A stretch of 41,711 bases of DNA from CBDUMN01 sp965368335 (GTDB taxonomy: Bacteria; Pseudomonadota; Alphaproteobacteria; Rhodospirillales; JAPHRK01). The stretch spans positions 1 to 41,711 of the forward strand of contig CBDUMN010000023.1 of assembly GCA_965368335.1 (NCBI GenBank), read 5' to 3'. Position numbers and translations under genes: made by a program. Numbering within the stretch: position 1 is the first letter of the stretch; each line of letters opens with the position of its first letter. Below are positions 10,201 through 18,557 of this stretch, piece after piece. Below the pieces are notes generated by a model that ran no database searches, had not been told where the DNA came from, and worked only from the letters and a program-made list of their open reading frames with translations.

Positions 10201-10396
10201 GATTGACGATTTCCCGCTCAATTTCAGCAGGCGCAGCACCTGGCCAAGTAGTTGTTATGGTAATCACCGGACGGCGCACGTCAGGGGTCAATTGAATCGG
10301 AATAGTCTGAAGCGCCACCAACCCGAACATAACGGTCATCAAAACCGCCGCCATAACGGCGATGGGGCGCTCAATGGAAACCTTAATGAGGTTCAT
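7214..10396 (-). CDS. RND efflux pump inner-membrane transporter (HAE1/AcrB-like)
   Basis: A proton-driven resistance-nodulation-division transporter of 1060 residues, which would export hydrophobic or toxic compounds from the periplasm or inner membrane. The N-terminal helix begins MNLIKVSIERPIAVMAAV. Two large periplasmic loops lie between TM1-2 and TM7-8, and the twelve-helix pattern is clear from two hydrophobic blocks (about 335-550 and 870-1040). The TM4 proton-relay region reads GMVVDAAIVVLEN, so it has one Asp where AcrB has two, as in several RND subfamilies. Four bases separate it from the upstream adaptor gene, so the two form one operon. No outer-membrane TolC-type gene is present here. 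Substrates are unknown. Confidence 0.95.
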   Translation of the reverse strand: MNLIKVSIERPIAVMAAVLMTVMFGLVALQTIPIQLTPDVRRPVITITTTWPGAAPAEIEREIVNRQEEVLRGLEGLEEMSSSSQDGRGQVTLEFAANQDMDRALLLVSNRLDRVSGYPDEADEPSLDTAGSEDTPITWMILKRMDGNTQPIHTFGDFVEDVIQDRIERVPGVSQTNVFGGAERELVVTIDPTELSRYGLTVPQVVDILRQANASVSAGDVEEGKRRYVVRTEGEFTTPEQVRQVVLRTVEDQTTGRVARLTVGDIGTVTFSYKEASAIIRHLGEPALAINAVRETGANVIETMRGVRAAIEELNEGALPRQKLKLEQVYDETVYINSAIDLVQQNIWVGGLLAAIVLLMFLRSGRATLVVSLAIPVSVIGSFVAMAAMGRSINVISLAGIAFAVGMVVDAAIVVLENIYRLRQEGKRRSVAAYLGASQVWGAVLVSALTTVMVFIPVLVMNLEIGQLFRDIAVAISVSVILSLVVAVTVIPALASKLFKEEFTDDSGMKIPVIDTLGRLFLNTILASTRIIVSNKMIAASVVVGLIGVASLASYLMLPKMEYLPEGNRNLVFGVLQPPPGYNLDTMTGIANQFEDAARPLWANVTGPEAKEGEPPKIENFFFVARRGQTFVGASAVEAERASELIPVLQAEVFKEPGTYGFVTQPSLFGRTIGSGRAIELNVSGADLEKVLDVALQATGRIVKLLPREEGNQFRPIPGLELGSPELRVFPNPTRLADNGVTARELGATLDAFNDGLRVAEITVGGKRIDLTLKGTQGQVTETQGIETLPIVTKNGDILPVSSVSDVKVTSGPTEIRHIERERTVTLNLRPRTDMPLEEAMDVLREKVMAPMREEGLPTGVRFSMSGTADKLSQTWNVMVVDLLIAIVIVYLVMAVLFESFGYPFIIMLSVPLATAGGVGGLALLNLFTYHPLDMLTLLGFVILVGIVVNNAILLVHQTLYHAREEGMEFAEAIIEATRNRIRPIFMSTLTSVFGMLPLVVFPGAGSELYRGLGSVVVGGLFLSAILTLGIIPPLLTLLGKPSAKSASKRLENIEGEAAE

Positions 10397-10399
10397 AAT

Positions 10400-11494
10400 T
10401 TAGCTGCCAACCTTAATTTTTTCACCAGGACGCAGACGCTCATTCCCGCGCACGACAACTCGATCACCATTTTCCAAACCGGACAACACTTCAAATCGTT
10501 GTCCAATAGCATCGCCCAACTGAACCGGACGGATTTCCGCGGCATCCTTTTCAGCGACAAAAACCAATTGGCGACCTTTGCGATTGAGTACAGCATCCTT
10601 GTGCACGGTCGTCACGTTCCGCGCCTCACCAATCGGCACTTTAAGCGTGGCGCTTTGATTGGCGGCGAATCGCTGAGCCGTATCGAACTTGGGGGTAAAC
10701 CTGACGGCTCGCGTTCGGGTCAGCGGGTTTTCCTGAGGTACAACAGCACGAACCGAAGCCGATAGCCCCTTTTCTCCGCCAATTTCCACAGCAATCTCGC
10801 GTCCTGGCGTCAACCCCACGATCCGGGTAGAAGGCACATCAGCCTCAAGCTCCATGCTTTCATCGTCCAAAAGGGTAACCACCGGCGCGCCAACATTGAG
10901 ATAGGCGCCGACCTCCGTATGACGCACAGTCACCACCCCCGGATAGGGCGCGACAACCTCTGCATCCTTCAAATCGATCTCCAAAAGCTCCAGGTTTGCT
11001 TTGGCTTGAACATGAGCCGCCCTGGCCGCCGCAAAATTGCTTTTGGCCTTAAGCATTTCCTGGTTTTTATCTTCAAGACGGGCCTGACTGAAAGCAGCCG
11101 ATTTACGCAAGCGCTCCAAGCGCGCCAGCTCCTGGTTGAGCAGTTTAAGCTGTGCTTCCGAGGCCTCCATGGCGGCTTCTGCAACCTGCACTTCAGCAAC
11201 ACCGAGTTGACGTTGCCACTCCAGTCGCTCGGCAACCAACCGGGCAAGCACCTGTCCTTTTTCAACCCGATCCCCCACGGAAACGGTTAATTCCCCCACC
11301 GCCCCTTTCGAGCGTGACGCCACAACCCCCGTTTGCCGGGCGATCAACCGGCCAAGAACCGGCATGGTTTGTTCCATAGGCTCGGAACGCACGGCATCGA
11401 GTCGAACAATAGTCCCTTCATCCTCGGCCCAAGCCGAACCGGAGAAAACGACAACCGCCCAAGCGCCCAATAAAATCTTCACCCCGATTTTCAC
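10400..11494 (-). CDS. RND efflux periplasmic adaptor (membrane fusion protein)
   Basis: Periplasmic adaptor that links the RND pump to an outer-membrane channel. A Sec signal peptide spans about residues 1-23 (KILLGAWAVVVFSGSAWA). Next come the split lipoyl/biotinyl domain (GAVGELTVSVGDRVEKGQVL at about 65-84 and VVAPYPGVVTVRHTEVGAYL near 175), a long alpha-helical hairpin between them rich in Ala, Leu and Glu, a beta-barrel domain and the membrane-proximal domain ending NERLRPGEKIKVGS. With 364 residues it has the normal length. First gene of the adaptor-pump operon. It is divergent from the GGDEF gene, with 196 AT-rich bases between. Confidence 0.93.
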   Translation of the reverse strand: MKIGVKILLGAWAVVVFSGSAWAEDEGTIVRLDAVRSEPMEQTMPVLGRLIARQTGVVASRSKGAVGELTVSVGDRVEKGQVLARLVAERLEWQRQLGVAEVQVAEAAMEASEAQLKLLNQELARLERLRKSAAFSQARLEDKNQEMLKAKSNFAAARAAHVQAKANLELLEIDLKDAEVVAPYPGVVTVRHTEVGAYLNVGAPVVTLLDDESMELEADVPSTRIVGLTPGREIAVEIGGEKGLSASVRAVVPQENPLTRTRAVRFTPKFDTAQRFAANQSATLKVPIGEARNVTTVHKDAVLNRKGRQLVFVAEKDAAEIRPVQLGDAIGQRFEVLSGLENGDRVVVRGNERLRPGEKIKVGS

Positions 11495-11649
11495 CGCAAA
11501 TATTCCTTACATCTCAAACCCGACAAACAACAGTACATTGAATTGCCACCAACTTAGCGCCGCAATAGTTGAATAACCGCGACTGGATTTCAAAGGTTTT
11601 ATTTAGTATTTCATAATTAACTAAAAACTCAGGCTCTTTCGGCTTAATA

Positions 11650-11655
11650 TATAAT
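11650..11655 (+). promoter_or_regulatory. Possible -10 element upstream of the PAS-GGDEF gene
   Basis: TATAAT occurs 35 bases before the ATG at 11691 in an AT-rich stretch. The region 17 bases further upstream (11627-11632) does not resemble a -35 box, so this would be a weak or activator-dependent promoter. Confidence 0.25.
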
Positions 11656-11690
11656 GCTTAAATAGCCGCCCAAGGAATGAAATAAGGATT

Positions 11691-13025
11691 ATGGCCTCGG
11701 AAACCGTCACCAGCATGGAGTTCGTCGAAACGGCGCTCGAAAGTGACACTTGGCAAGCAATTGCCCGTCCGCTGGAACATATCCACAATCTCGCAGCCAT
11801 TTGCGACGGAAACAAGATCGTATTCATGAACGGTCATGGGCTTTCCATGTTGGGATACGATAAACTGGTCGATGTAATCGGCCAGGACATTACGACCTTG
11901 TTTCATAACGATTTTCTGGAAATTGCGGCCTTGGGCCTTGAGGTCTTTGCCGAAGACGATCAAATCATTTCCCTCAAGTTGGTCGGAAGAGAAGGCAAAG
12001 TCGTCGAGGCGGAAATGTGGGTTACGGCCCTGATGTCGGACGAAGGCCGGGAATTTCTGATCGAAGCTCGCGATATCACCGGCCACCTTAAGGCCGCACG
12101 TGCGCTTAGATCAAGGGAAGCGCGGCTCCAGGAAATTCTCAATACGGTCGCTGACGGTATCATTACGCTCGATCAGGAAGGCCGCATCGAATCTTTCAAC
12201 CCAGCGGCTGAAGCCATTTTCGGTTTTTCCAGACAAGAAGCCCTGGGAAAAAACATCCGAACCCTGATGATCCCGCCCAAGAAAAATGAAGTCGACGTCG
12301 AAAAGAACGACGACAAATGTCTGCAAAACGGCCTTGAGGCATTGATTGCAGAGCAATGCGAAGCGATGGGGCGTCGCAAAGATGGGCATGAGTTCCCCGT
12401 TGAGGTTTCCTTCCGTGAAGCTTCACATGACGGAAAAAAAGCTTTTACCAGCGTAGTGCGCGATATCACTCTGCGCAAACAGCAGGAACAGCGCATCTTC
12501 CATATGGCCCACCATGATAGCCTGACCGACCTGCCAAACCGCTTATTATTGGAAGACCGCCTGGACGAAGCTCTCAAACGCGCCCAGCGGCATGGCTATA
12601 TGCTGGCCCTCGCCTACATCGATCTCAACGACTTCAAGCCGGTCAACGACACCCACGGTCATGCAGCGGGCGATGAGGTTCTAAAAGCCACAGCCCAACG
12701 CATTCCAAAATGCCTACGAAAAACCGACACGGTCGCACGGGTCGGCGGCGATGAATTCGTCGCGGTACTGGAAGAACTGCACAGTCATAACGACCTGTAC
12801 GCCATCGCCGAAAACCTACTTCGGGTGCTACGAGAGCCCATTGTTATCGATAAGAATAAATCGGTTTCAATCAGCGGCAGCATCGGCATCGCCGTCTATC
12901 CTGACGACGCCAAGGAAATTGAAGCTCTGATGCATTGCGCCGATGAAGCGATGTACGCAGTTAAGGAAGCTGGTAAAGACCGTTACGTTCTGTTTTCCGA
13001 TAAAGACAACCTAACCAAAAGATAA
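11691..13025 (+). CDS. PAS-PAS-GGDEF diguanylate cyclase
   Basis: Predicted soluble diguanylate cyclase, 444 residues. The N-terminal PAS-like domain spans about 25-135 (ending FLIEARDITGHLK), a second PAS about 143-265 (GIITLDQEGRIESFNPAAE ... SVVRDITLRKQQE), and the GGDEF domain about 275-440. The active site is intact, GGDEF at 352-356, and so is the inhibitory site RKTD at 343-346, five residues upstream, so product inhibition by c-di-GMP is expected. No transmembrane segment or EAL domain is present. AAGG just before the ATG supports the start. It stands alone between two leftward units. The signal sensed by the PAS domains is not evident. Confidence 0.93.
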   Translation: MASETVTSMEFVETALESDTWQAIARPLEHIHNLAAICDGNKIVFMNGHGLSMLGYDKLVDVIGQDITTLFHNDFLEIAALGLEVFAEDDQIISLKLVGREGKVVEAEMWVTALMSDEGREFLIEARDITGHLKAARALRSREARLQEILNTVADGIITLDQEGRIESFNPAAEAIFGFSRQEALGKNIRTLMIPPKKNEVDVEKNDDKCLQNGLEALIAEQCEAMGRRKDGHEFPVEVSFREASHDGKKAFTSVVRDITLRKQQEQRIFHMAHHDSLTDLPNRLLLEDRLDEALKRAQRHGYMLALAYIDLNDFKPVNDTHGHAAGDEVLKATAQRIPKCLRKTDTVARVGGDEFVAVLEELHSHNDLYAIAENLLRVLREPIVIDKNKSVSISGSIGIAVYPDDAKEIEALMHCADEAMYAVKEAGKDRYVLFSDKDNLTKR

Positions 13026-13044
13026 AGCGCGCCCCTCAGAAAAG

Positions 13045-13824
13045 CTAAAATGTGCCCGGATAAGCCCCGCCATCGAGCAGCAGGTTTTGCCCGGTGATAT
13101 ATCCCGCCTGGGCGCTACATAGAAAAGCACAGGCATCGCCAAACTCCTGCGGGTCGCCAAAACGACCGGTCGGATTATCATTCATGCGGGCTTCGCGCAC
13201 CTCTTCAACCGTCTTACCCTGGGTCTGCGCCGTCGCGGAAAGGATCGATTGCAGTCGATCAGTCTCAAACGGGCCGGGCAACAGGTTGTTGATGGTGACA
13301 TTGGATCTAGCGGTTTTGCGAGCCAACCCAGCGATGAATCCGGTCAATCCGGAACGCGCACCATTGGAAAGCCCCAAAACATCGATGGGCGCTTTAACCG
13401 CGGCTGAGGTGATATTGACAATACGCCCAAACCGGCGCTCCATCATCCCATCCACCGTCGCCTTGATCAGCTCTATGGGGGTGAGCATGTTGGCATCGAC
13501 GGCGGCAATCCAATCATCCCGCTCCCAATCCCTGAAATCGCCCGGCGGCGGGCCGCCCGCGTTGGTCACCAGAATATCCGGGTTAGGGCATTGCGCCAGC
13601 ACTTGCCCCCTGCCTTCCGCTGTGGTGATGTCGACAGCGACCGGCGTAACGGTGACACCGGCTTCTTCGGCAAGACGCCCAGCGGCTTCGTTTAGCGGCC
13701 CTTCGGTTCGAGCGACCAACACAATGGCAGCGCCCTCCCGGGCCAGCGACCGCGCACAGCCGAAGCCCAGACCCTTGCTTGCCCCACAAACAATAGCGGT
13801 TTTTCCTTTGAGCCCTAAGTCCAT
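13045..13824 (-). CDS. SDR-family oxidoreductase with substituted catalytic Tyr and Lys
   Basis: Short-chain dehydrogenase/reductase fold, 259 residues. The cofactor motif GASKGLGFG and the NAGG motif are present and catalytic Ser140 is kept (NITSAAV). At the expected YxxxK position, 13 residues on, the sequence is SNGAR: Ser153 in place of Tyr and Arg157 in place of Lys. A related group of SDRs carrying this GLSNGAR segment is known to me and is usually annotated only as oxidoreductase. A classical hydride-transfer mechanism is therefore doubtful. The ATG at 13824 with GGAGAGGG upstream is preferred to the TTG at 13830. It overlaps the end of hdaA by 10 bases, last gene of the operon. Confidence 0.88.
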   Translation of the reverse strand: MDLGLKGKTAIVCGASKGLGFGCARSLAREGAAIVLVARTEGPLNEAAGRLAEEAGVTVTPVAVDITTAEGRGQVLAQCPNPDILVTNAGGPPPGDFRDWERDDWIAAVDANMLTPIELIKATVDGMMERRFGRIVNITSAAVKAPIDVLGLSNGARSGLTGFIAGLARKTARSNVTINNLLPGPFETDRLQSILSATAQTQGKTVEEVREARMNDNPTGRFGDPQEFGDACAFLCSAQAGYITGQNLLLDGGAYPGTF

Positions 13825-14507
13825 CTCCAACCCTCTCCTTCCATCTCAGCCAAGGTGGCGCGCACCAGAGGCACAGTGATGTTCCGACGGTCCGCCAGAG
13901 ACTTTGCGTCCAACACTTCCACAACGGCACGCGCTGCAGCAAAGGAACGCTCCATTCGAACCAAAAGATACTTAATGACGTCCAGGTCAACCTGCAACTG
14001 ACGGTCGGAAAAAAGCTTCATAAGAACCGCTTCCATCAGAAAATCGTCAGGCGGTCCAATCTCAATTGCAGGGAAGGCATTGAGCCGGGAAGCCAGATCG
14101 GGCAAAGATACCGGCCAACGGGCCGGGGCTTCACGCGCCGTCAACAATAGCCCGCCGTTTTCTTCACGGATCGTATTGATCAAATGAAACAGGCTCTGCC
14201 CATTTGGCACCGCATCGGCTCCATCGACGACCAAAAGGCTTCCGCCTTTCAACACCTCATGAGGATCAAGCGCAGTTAGATCGGCGCCCGTAACGAGAGC
14301 TGCCCCGGTCTTTTCGGCAAAAACATTGGCTAAGTGCGTTTTACCGCAGCCTTCGGGGCCGTAGAGCGCAAGGCCCGGCCCCGGCCAGTCGGGCCAACGG
14401 TCAATCCAGGCCACCGCTTCCTCATTGCAAGCGGCAACCAGGAAATCTTCACCGCTCATAGAGGGGCGGTGTTCAAAGGTCAGCGGCATCTGGGCGGCAG
14501 AGGTCAC
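13815..14507 (-). CDS. hdaA: HdaA, DnaA-regulatory inactivator (Hda-like)
   Basis: AAA+ protein related to the DnaA ATPase domain. With the sliding clamp it stimulates hydrolysis of DnaA-ATP after replication starts and prevents re-initiation. The N-terminal clamp-binding motif is visible as QMPLTF (residues 6-11), Walker A as GPEGCGKTH (about 50-58), Walker B as LLVVDGAD, and a C-terminal lid domain with RMERSFAAARAVVEVLD. It has 230 residues, typical for alphaproteobacteria. The start is GTG at 14507; this GTGA overlaps the stop of the upstream permease, a sign of translational coupling. In Caulobacter hdaA sits next to ppk; here other genes separate them. Confidence 0.92.
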   Translation of the reverse strand: MTSAAQMPLTFEHRPSMSGEDFLVAACNEEAVAWIDRWPDWPGPGLALYGPEGCGKTHLANVFAEKTGAALVTGADLTALDPHEVLKGGSLLVVDGADAVPNGQSLFHLINTIREENGGLLLTAREAPARWPVSLPDLASRLNAFPAIEIGPPDDFLMEAVLMKLFSDRQLQVDLDVIKYLLVRMERSFAAARAVVEVLDAKSLADRRNITVPLVRATLAEMEGEGWRWT

Positions 14508-15580
14508 GAGCCCTTCCCTTCACCACCAACCCCTTGATAGAGTGGGCTGTCCAGATAACGCTCAAGAGCAAAACGGATCAAAACTCCGATAACGGCAGCC
14601 GCAGGAACGGCCAAAACGACACCGGTAAATCCGAAAAGCGCCCCGCCCGCCATCAAGGCGAAAATCACCCAGACCGGATGCAGCCCAACTCTTTCTCCAA
14701 CGAGTTTAGGTGTCAGCAGATACCCCTCAGCCAGTTGACCAACGGCAAAAACGGCGGCCACCAAGCCAAGATGCATAGGATCGCCAAATTGGAAAACCGC
14801 AATGCCAAGCCCCGCACCGACACCGACAATTGCGCCAAAATAGGGAACGAAGGAGATTAACCCCGCACCAATCCCTACGATGAGGCCAAAATCAAGCCCG
14901 ATAATCGAGAGTGCAGCCCCGTAATAAGTAGCCAGAACCAGACAAACCGTAGCTTGGCCGCGCAAGAACCCAGACAGCGTTTGATCGATCAAGCCGATCT
15001 GCTGGCGGATTGTTTCGGCATTTTCGCGAGGCAACCAGCCATCAATTTTGGCGACGATCAAATCCCAATCGCGGATCAGATAAAAGGTCACTAGCGGCGT
15101 GATGAAAATAAGCGACACCAGATTGACCACAGCCATGCCGCCGCTCCACAGTCCCGCCAGCATATCGGTCAGCCACTCGAAAGCCCGACCGGCATAACCG
15201 GCCACGGTCTGACGAAGTTTTTCGGCGTCGGTATCGGCCAATTTCAGTTGAACTTCCTCAATCAACGGAGCAAGCCACTCACGCAGTCCGTCGGCATACG
15301 TCGGCACCCGCTCAATGAAACCGAGGATTTGCCCTTGCAGGATGGGCAATAGCAGCATCAGGAGCAGAGCGACGAATAGAAAAAACGTACCGGTTAAAAC
15401 CGTAGTCGCCAATGTGCGCGACAGGCCGATATCTTCCAGCTTGTCGGCCAGGGGATCGAGAAAATACGCCAGCACCATACCCACGACAAAGGGCATTAGA
15501 ACGCCGGAAAGCGCAAAAAGCAGGAAGAGGAAAGCCGCCAAACCGGCCAACCAGAAGATCATCCGTTGGCGCGTACTCAT
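14504..15580 (-). CDS. AI-2E/PerM-family membrane transporter
   Basis: Polytopic inner-membrane protein of the AI-2E/PerM family (358 residues, about eight predicted membrane segments). Hydrophobic segments lie at about 8-40, 62-85, 145-170, 205-235, 240-265, 272-290 and 305-340, with the family's soluble loop (about 90-140) between. PVVTFYLIRDWD-type residues appear as PLVTFYLIRDWD. The family exports varied solutes; the substrate here is unknown. Its ATG overlaps the stop of the phosphatidyltransferase gene (ATGA, 15577-15580), and its stop overlaps the GTG of hdaA. This operon position beside hdaA is conserved in alphaproteobacteria. Confidence 0.9.
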   Translation of the reverse strand: MSTRQRMIFWLAGLAAFLFLLFALSGVLMPFVVGMVLAYFLDPLADKLEDIGLSRTLATTVLTGTFFLFVALLLMLLLPILQGQILGFIERVPTYADGLREWLAPLIEEVQLKLADTDAEKLRQTVAGYAGRAFEWLTDMLAGLWSGGMAVVNLVSLIFITPLVTFYLIRDWDLIVAKIDGWLPRENAETIRQQIGLIDQTLSGFLRGQATVCLVLATYYGAALSIIGLDFGLIVGIGAGLISFVPYFGAIVGVGAGLGIAVFQFGDPMHLGLVAAVFAVGQLAEGYLLTPKLVGERVGLHPVWVIFALMAGGALFGFTGVVLAVPAAAVIGVLIRFALERYLDSPLYQGVGGEGKGS

Positions 15581-16149
15581 TCTCCATCCCTTTCCATATC
15601 GGATGCTTTACGGCCCCATTTATACACATAAGCCGCCCCGGAGGCGACCGTGGTGAAAGCGACGACGACGGTGAGGATTTGGTTGGCCGCCATGGTTTGC
15701 GCCTCAAGACCGAACCCCAGCCCGCCAAGCAATACGCCAATGAGAACGATCTGCGCCAGCGTATTGGCCTTGCTGATCATCAATGGTTCCATATGAAGGG
15801 TTTGGGTCACGGCTTGGAAAACCAGGGCCCCACCGATAATTACCAGATCGCGAAACACCACGAGAATAACCAACCAAGTCGCGATAATGTCTTTGTAGCC
15901 CAACGACAGGTAGGCCGAAACCAGCAAGGCTTTATCGGCCAGGGGGTCGAGAAAAGCGCCGATAATCGTCTGACAGTTAAACCGCTTGGCGATAAAGCCA
16001 TCAAGAGCGTCGCTGACGCCAGCGATAAAAAACAGCCAGAAAGCGACCAACATTTCATCTTTTAAGATCAGCCAAACGATCACCGGAACCGCGATAATCC
16101 GCGCCAGGGTGATCAGATTGGGAAGAATGACGATCAACTGGTTGCTCAC
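15577..16149 (-). CDS. CDP-alcohol phosphatidyltransferase (PgsA-like)
   Basis: Integral membrane enzyme that transfers a phosphatidyl group from CDP-diacylglycerol to an alcohol, most likely glycerol-3-phosphate. The CDP-alcohol transferase motif is seen as DALDGFIAKRF followed by GAFLDPLADK (about residues 46-72), giving the four metal-binding Asp residues; the usual AR is AK here. The protein has 190 residues and four to six membrane helices. The start is GTG at 16149 with a strong GGAGAGG four bases upstream. Whether it makes phosphatidylglycerophosphate or another lipid is uncertain, since another PgsA may exist elsewhere. Confidence 0.91.
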   Translation of the reverse strand: MSNQLIVILPNLITLARIIAVPVIVWLILKDEMLVAFWLFFIAGVSDALDGFIAKRFNCQTIIGAFLDPLADKALLVSAYLSLGYKDIIATWLVILVVFRDLVIIGGALVFQAVTQTLHMEPLMISKANTLAQIVLIGVLLGGLGFGLEAQTMAANQILTVVVAFTTVASGAAYVYKWGRKASDMERDGE

Positions 16150-16166
16150 CGGGCCTCTCCGTTAAC

Positions 16167-17333
16167 CTATTGCCCGGCGCTTCCAGCTTGATTCGGCGCA
16201 TCATCCTGCGGTGTAGCAGCCTGACCTTTGTTCAAATCGAGCACCAGAAGCCCGCCGCTATCCCAAAGCCGCAAATCGGCCTGCTCCAGCGCCAGAGCCA
16301 ACTGAGCCAGAGTTCCGAGATAGTGCAGGTTGACCTGCACTTCATTGCGAGAGAGAAGCACCAACTCGGCATCTTTAATCACCGCGATGGAAGACAAGCG
16401 CTTCCTGGCCTCTATCCAATCGCCCAAACCGCGCACCGGAATAACCACCGAGGCGATCGCTCCTTCACCAAATCGGATAAGATTGTCGCGTTTCCAGTGA
16501 TCTTCAACCTGAGCGGCCACTTCAAAGGCTGCTCGACGCAGGAGGGCGGATTCGTTTTCTTCTCCTTCGGCGGCGAACGAAAGCAGCATGGTCTGTTCGC
16601 TCTGAGCTGAGCCATACCGGGTCAAGGTCACTTCCAATTGCGGCAACCCGGTTTCAGGGCTAACGACATATATCCCTTCGGCAATCAAATAATCCGCAGC
16701 CCCATAGCGCTTGGCCAGAGTGTTTAAGCGTACTTCATCGCCATTGATCGCTTGCTCGGCCTGAATAGTCGCCAAATCGGCAAGGTCGCCCAGCGGCAGG
16801 ATCATTGGCACCAACCCTGTGCTTACCGGAAGGGAATCCCAGGCATCCCGCCAACCGTTGCCTTCATCCCATAACAAATGCACCCCAGCCTTCTGATAAA
16901 TGGGAACGACCAAAACCGGCTTACTCATGGTTTCGGCGAAAGGTATCTGATTGTCCTGCAGCAAACCGCGAATTTCATCGCCTTTGAAGGTAAAATTGAG
17001 TGAGGCGAGGTAGCGCACTTGAGAATTCTTCTCTTCAGCGACCTCGAAATCACGAATGTAGGAACTGATTTCTTTGCTTGAAAGGTTCGGCAGGAGCTCC
17101 CGGTCGATTCGCATGGTCAGACGCTCGATGAGTTTGGCGAAAGCCATCCGTTCGCCTTCGGCCAATGCCTGCGTCCGCGCCTTCGCAGCCGTCTCGGCCG
17201 TCACATCGACCTTAACCCCACGGACCATAAAAACCTCATTGGCGCTTGCGCCGTTTGGCAGCCCCCAAACAGCCGCCAGCAAGACAAAAAACACAACCGC
17301 CCGAAAAGGCGCTTTATAAGATGGTTCGATCAT
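16167..17333 (-). CDS. DUF2066 periplasmic protein
   Basis: Exported protein of the DUF2066 family, whose function is not established. A signal peptide covers about residues 10-32 (FRAVVFFVLLAAVWGLPNGASA). The conserved start of the mature domain follows (VRGVKVDVTAETAAKARTQALAEG is the family signature region, about 38-61), then VLVVPIYQ near 143. The protein ends in a Gln/Ala/Asp-rich tail. With 388 residues it has the usual length. Seventeen bases separate it from the phosphatidyltransferase gene, so it is likely the first gene of a five-gene operon. It is divergent from purM. Confidence 0.86.
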   Translation of the reverse strand: MIEPSYKAPFRAVVFFVLLAAVWGLPNGASANEVFMVRGVKVDVTAETAAKARTQALAEGERMAFAKLIERLTMRIDRELLPNLSSKEISSYIRDFEVAEEKNSQVRYLASLNFTFKGDEIRGLLQDNQIPFAETMSKPVLVVPIYQKAGVHLLWDEGNGWRDAWDSLPVSTGLVPMILPLGDLADLATIQAEQAINGDEVRLNTLAKRYGAADYLIAEGIYVVSPETGLPQLEVTLTRYGSAQSEQTMLLSFAAEGEENESALLRRAAFEVAAQVEDHWKRDNLIRFGEGAIASVVIPVRGLGDWIEARKRLSSIAVIKDAELVLLSRNEVQVNLHYLGTLAQLALALEQADLRLWDSGGLLVLDLNKGQAATPQDDAPNQAGSAGQ

Positions 17334-17489
17334 TGAAAACCGCTCAAGATACAGTATGCTCTGCGCCGAAATAACTTACCCTCGATTGCCCCATCGCACC
17401 TTGAAAGACAAGCGTGTCGAAAAAAGGGCTATCGATGAGCCCGCGTAACTTAGCACGTTGGCGCGATGGAAAAAGGGATTAACGCAACC

Positions 17490-18557
17490 ATGAACAAACC
17501 CGGCCTCAGTTACAAGGATGCCGGTGTCGATATCGATGCCGGAAACGACTTGGTCGACGCCATTAAACCGCTCGCTAAATCAACGACACGATCCGGCGTC
17601 GTTTCAGGGCTCGGCGGGTTCGGGGCGCTTTTCGACCTCAAAGCGGCAGGCTATGACGATCCCATTCTGGTTTCCGGCACCGACGGCGTGGGCACCAAGC
17701 TCATGGTCGCCATGGCGGCCGACACCCATGACACCATCGGCATCGACCTTGTCGCCATGTGCGTCAACGACCTTGTCGTTCAAGGCGCTGAGCCTTTATT
17801 CTTTCTCGACTATTTCGCCACGGGTAAGTTGAGCGTGGAGGCCGGGCGCGCCATCGTTTCAGGTATTGCCGAAGGCTGCAAACAAGCCAACTGCGCACTG
17901 ATTGGCGGCGAAACGGCGGAAATGCCCGGCATGTACGACGACGGCCACTATGATCTGGCCGGTTTTTCGGTCGGCGCGGTGGAACGCAGTAAGCTTCTGG
18001 CCGGAGACGCCGCACAACCCGGCGACGTTCTTTTAGGCCTAAGCTCCAGTGGCGTTCATTCCAATGGCTATTCGCTGGTCCGCAAAATCGTCGAGAAAAC
18101 GGGATTGGCCTACAGTGTCGACGCCCCGTTTGAAAATGGCAAAACCCTCGGTCAGGCCCTTCTGGCGCCAACTAGAATCTACGTCAAGAGCTGCCTCGCC
18201 GCCCATAAGACCGGCGGTGTTAAAGCGATTTCGCACATTACCGGCGGCGGGCTTTACGAGAACATTCCTCGGGTGCTGCCCAAGGAAGTGAAGGTCGAAA
18301 TCGACTGTTCCGCCTGGGATCTACCACCAGTGTTTCAATGGCTCATGAGTCAAGGCAACGTGGCTGCCGAAGAAATGGCGCGCACTTTCAACTGCGGCCT
18401 TGGCATGGTCATCGCCATCGAGCAGGATAAACTTGAAGCCGTAGAAGCAGCCCTTACCGATCATGGCGAAACAGTATCTCGAATCGGTGCGGTCGAGGCC
18501 CGTTCGGGCGATGAGGCTCAGGTGGTCCTGAAAGGGCTCGATACATGGCGAGGCTAA
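17490..18557 (+). CDS. purM: Phosphoribosylformylglycinamidine cyclo-ligase (AIR synthetase)
   Basis: Fifth step of purine synthesis: closes FGAM to AIR using ATP. The N-terminal signature SYKDAGVDIDAGN is followed by the glycine-rich ATP region (SGTDGVGTKLMVA, about 62-74), the GGETAEMPGMY motif near 145, SSSGVHSNGYSLVR and HITGGGLYENIPRVLP. The ATG at 17490 gives 355 residues and the standard N-terminus. An in-frame ATG at 17466 would add eight residues; AAAGGGA lies about 11 bases before the chosen start. The stop overlaps purN by 13 bases. Confidence 0.96.
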   Translation: MNKPGLSYKDAGVDIDAGNDLVDAIKPLAKSTTRSGVVSGLGGFGALFDLKAAGYDDPILVSGTDGVGTKLMVAMAADTHDTIGIDLVAMCVNDLVVQGAEPLFFLDYFATGKLSVEAGRAIVSGIAEGCKQANCALIGGETAEMPGMYDDGHYDLAGFSVGAVERSKLLAGDAAQPGDVLLGLSSSGVHSNGYSLVRKIVEKTGLAYSVDAPFENGKTLGQALLAPTRIYVKSCLAAHKTGGVKAISHITGGGLYENIPRVLPKEVKVEIDCSAWDLPPVFQWLMSQGNVAAEEMARTFNCGLGMVIAIEQDKLEAVEAALTDHGETVSRIGAVEARSGDEAQVVLKGLDTWRG

